64,000 nucleotides of DNA from Congeria kusceri. Its lineage: Eukaryota; Mollusca; Bivalvia; Myida; Dreissenidae. Location of the stretch: positions 7,034,390-7,098,389 of the forward strand of contig CM051029.1 in NCBI GenBank assembly GCA_027627225.1, in the 5' to 3' direction. This document shows, in pieces, positions 60,779 to 64,000 of the stretch; the first letter of the stretch is position 1; each line of letters starts with the position of its first letter. The notes below the pieces were generated by a model, which saw nothing but the letters and a program-made list of their open reading frames with translations, ran no database searches and had not been told where the DNA came from. Made by a program: the position numbers and the translations under genes.

Positions 60779-63029
60779 CTATTAAATTGCATTTTTTCCT
60801 TAGACATAACGCGTGTTTTATTGCTTGGACTTCACTGTCCGAAAAGTATTTTGCCTTGTGTTTTACATATATGTTTTATTCGGTGCAACAGACCAAATAA
60901 CAATTTATGCAAACACTATTTTAAGCAAACTTACTCGTCAAAGTGTGTTTATATGCATTGGAAAGTATAGTTTTTGCTGTACATGGATATGAGTTTTAAA
61001 CATCTTCGAAACAGCACACTGATTACGATAAGCATGGACGTGTTCTATTTAGTACACTCCGTACATTTGCATTTTGTTTATCGGTTATACTTGTGTAAAG
61101 TTCGACCCTGCCATAAAATGTCTTATTCAAACAACAGCCGTAGAAATAGTGCTTTATGTTTGTATATATTTAGCCTGAATATAAACCAAATTAAACAAAA
61201 CTATACACAAATGTTAAACTATTTGAGAAATTATATATATTATAATTCCTGCGATGACTCGGGTTATATATTTTTCTAATTTACGAAACACTCACGATGA
61301 TAAATCAGCGTTTAACTAGATTTAACGAAGTACGATGATATGTGTTGGCTTCCGGAATACGCATGTTGAGGTATATAGCCTGACACAATCATTTCAGTAA
61401 TTCAACCGTCATTCAATATCGCTCTAGACGGTAGACAGTTGAATGACGGTTCGTTTAATCACTCTTAACATTACTATATGTGTGATAGAGTAAACGGATA
61501 ACTTTTGGCAGTTTGATTTCTTTTTAATTCCATAAAATTCCATTAATAAACAAATGCTGTTTAATGTAAAAACATATATTAACATTTTTAATTAGTCTAC
61601 ATTAATGCGGCTGAAATGAATCTTCAAGTCATCTGATATAACCACTGATCATACAAGTATCCAGGGTCAACGTACCTTGGAAAGCGCTTTAAATGTTTGT
61701 ATCTGTGACTGCATACCAGGATAGAGTGTTAATTATCATGGCATAAAATACGTGTTATATAAAGAAACAACAATCACAATTGTTCATTTAAAAATTCAAG
61801 AGTTAGCCCTTACCAAAAAAACAGAAGTTTATAATCGTATTCGACATACGTTTGATGCTACATAACATAAATAAACTAGTCGCCAGGAGTGGTTGCATTT
61901 ATTCGATGTTTTTGAGTTTCTTTGTTATGTTTTACATTCTCTACTATACATACATTTGCAATGTACACACCGTTATTTAGATTAGAATTAATACTCCTAC
62001 ATGTTATTGTCAGATATTTTAATTTTTTTCGCGAAATATGATAAGTTATCGCGAAAAAAAATCATAAAAAGTTAAGTATTGGGGCAAGATAGTTATTATC
62101 TTTTCATAAACATTTTCGAAACTTTCAAGAAAATATTAAGACGTAAATGAAGTGGAAAAAATGTTTGTATGAACAGTTGACAACTTGTCTTGAAACTTAG
62201 TCCCAATTTCACTAAAAGTATGCAAAAGAATGCCACCATACATTCCTATTCCAGGTTTTTATTAATAAAACGAGATACTTAACACTTGCCCAGTTTTATA
62301 GGAAAATATAATTACTAGTCCGTTTGATGTATTATTATACCTTATTTTGGATTTATAGGCAACTGATGAAACTGTTTATGAATATTGAGTTATACAGACA
62401 TTTTTCTTCTGATGTGTTAAACTGTTTTGATTTATTTCTTAGTACTAAATTACACATGAGTAGAAGTGTACGGACTATTTCCTTGTGATATAGTAACATA
62501 TAATGTATGTTTGGAACATATGATCCTTTTATCTTAGACGGATTTAGACAACTTGATTGTGTCCCTGGAGTGTTTTGATTCATTTAGCTTCTATGGAATT
62601 CTGACAAAATAAGTTAGTTGGATTGTGTTTTTATCTTTAAAGTGTTGTTTACGAAATATCAACACAGAAAAAAATTACTATAATATTTGTGTAAAATAAA
62701 CTGAATTGCGAACCCGTTCAATAATGGTTTTAAGTCAAATGGTATGGACAATTATTTAAATAAGATGTCTGAGCCCAGTTTTTCTAATCTTTAACAGCCA
62801 CTTAAGCTAACAGCCGTTTAAATTGGGATGACAGTTATTAAATTAAATGTTACAATTTTAATCTGTGAGCTTATTACAACTAAATGGTGATGCTTAAAAA
62901 TGTTCAAATGTTAGAATAGCAAGTTGCTTGTCATATTAATTGTACGTAATTCTAAAATTAACGGACTTTTTAAATACAAATGGTATGAATATAAAGGCAT
63001 TAAAACATAGCTTCTTTTAAGAAATAATG
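60773..63029 (+). other. Putative intron of the GPCR gene
   Basis: No frame resembling TM3 (a conserved Cys and DRY-type motif) or later segments was seen. A perfect 13-bp inverted pair, aaccgtcattcaa (61404-61416) and ttgaatgacggtt (61439-61451), lies here, as does a copy of dispersed family E. Confidence 0.5.
62310..62650 (+). repeat. Dispersed repeat family E, copy 2
   Basis: Counterpart of 46376-46715, in the same orientation. The best-conserved part is ccttttatcttagacggatt and what follows, near 62524-62620. Confidence 0.65.
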
Positions 63030-63350
63030 TTCGATGCATCGTTGTTTATCGGCCAATTAATTTACGATTCGAAGTTCTGATGAGTAGGAATTAAACCACG
63101 AGGGCATTAGCCCGAGTTGTTTTATAGCCACGCATCAAAACGACAAAGAGTTGTTTATTGGTCGATATATAACGATAATTCGAACATTGTTTCGAATCTA
63201 ACCTGATTTGAGATATATTTTTACAATTGTAATGAGAACTACTTTTTACTATGTTCCGCTCAGAATCGGGACTTCATTGGGTAGTTCAGTAACGACGATA
63301 TTGTTCTTTGTCTATAGAAATATTAGTCTGTATCATGCTAGAATTGTTAT
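63030..63350 (+). repeat. Dispersed repeat family A, copy 4
   Basis: cgttgtttatcggccaatta, gaagttctgatga, a ccacgagggcattagcccga hairpin, tcgaatctaacctgatttga, tttttacaattgtaatgaga, actactttttactatg, attgggtagtt, ttgtctatagaaa and atgctagaattgtta follow the same order as in 14310-14720. It is the least rearranged copy in the window. Confidence 0.75.
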
Positions 63351-63450
63351 AACATGTTTTTGTTCATATATATATTTAGAACCCAGTTACATTTATAGTT
63401 AAAGCTTGTGTTTGCTCCGTTTTAGCCATGATGATTTGTACATTATATAA

Positions 63451-63587
63451 ATATCATATGGCAGCGTGTGTGACATTGATATTGTCAACCCGAGGGTGGA
63501 CTGTCATCCTAGGCGAAAGCCGAGTGGTATTAACATTGTATTTCGAGGGTTGACAATATCACCGTCACACACGCTGCCATATGATAT
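63451..63587. mobile_element. Foldback element with 41-bp arms
   Basis: The left arm 63451-63491 (atatcatatggcagcgtgtg...ttgtcaaccc) and the right arm 63547-63587 are inverted complements with only two mismatches. The loop contains gtggactgtcatcctaggcg and aaagccgagtgg. The high arm identity suggests a young insertion or gene conversion between arms. Non-coding. Confidence 0.85.
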
Positions 63588-64000
63588 TTAGTTTTTTATA
63601 CCGAACAAAAGTAAGTTAATAAGAAGGTAAACACGTGTTTTTATTCATTTAATTCTGCCTATCACGATTCACGAGTGTTTCAATAATTTTATTCTTCCTT
63701 CTTCAGAGAATCGCCTGTTTACACATTGAATATGACGTCATGAAAAGAGAGGCCAATAGTCCATAATGTGGTGCAAAAAAATAGAAGCAATAACTTGCCC
63801 TTATATGGCATTAAAAATTTCAGCTCAGTCACATGACCTGAAAGTCACTTTTGCTTGGTCACGGGATAAAAAGGTTGAACATGTTTTTGATAGTCTACAT
63901 ATCTCTTTCTCGGGTTTTATCATTGTAGACAAAAGTGAAGTACACTAAATTTAAATATTAACCGTCCGATTCATTTCACAAGAAAGCATGGCTATTTTAC
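63588..64000. other. Unassigned DNA at right edge
   Basis: One random-looking 60-codon frame. No further GPCR exon was recognised. Confidence 0.45.

Noticed and set aside
60572..60970. 132-codon frame overlapping the GPCR exon
   Set aside because: It is an out-of-frame shadow. The GPCR frame has TM1/TM2 motifs and ends at a splice donor.

Overview
The window is AT-rich animal DNA (about one third G+C by eye) with very low coding density. Invertebrate-type dispersed repeats, short foldback elements, tRNA-like retroelement modules and very large trinucleotide microsatellites dominate it. The foldback with the 'attagcctgtgc...gcacaggctaat' palindrome, the 'gggccggtattcacaaag' inverted-repeat element and the 'tgaccttgaccttga' tandem repeat are types I associate with bivalve mollusc genomes. 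A bivalve, perhaps a dreissenid-like mussel, is my best guess. This is an inference from repeat style, not a database match.

Layout. 0-6 kb: a terminal-inverted-repeat (TIR) element carrying a tRNA-like module, a 1.3-kb (ACT)n array, a CpG-rich degenerate motif cluster, a hairpin element, an unassigned 95-codon ORF and a GACA/GACG microsatellite. 6-20 kb: mostly unassigned DNA with a dispersed repeat family, a small foldback element and the decayed 3' end of a non-LTR retrotransposon (minus strand). 20.6-23.6 kb: the densest part, with a second tRNA-bearing TIR element, a G+C-rich intronless 168-codon minus-strand ORF with two paired-cysteine modules, a tandem array of about 155-bp units, and a second copy of the first TIR element. 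24-54 kb: scattered foldbacks, local duplications and MITE-like elements, plus a remarkable stepwise pentanucleotide microsatellite at 45.6 kb. 54.6-57.2 kb: a 2.6-kb (AGT)n array, in the opposite orientation to the first trinucleotide array.

The only confidently assigned protein-coding sequence is at 60.4-60.8 kb: the first coding exon of a class A (rhodopsin-type) G-protein-coupled receptor, holding the N-terminal tail, TM1 and TM2. It ends at a splice donor and the rest of the receptor is not recognisable in the window. The 168-codon cysteine-rich ORF at 21.2-21.7 kb is the best candidate for something undescribed. The huge poly-Val, poly-Leu and poly-Thr open frames are translations of microsatellites, not genes. 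The genes show no operon-like or shared-pathway arrangement. Function in this window is mainly repeat biology.
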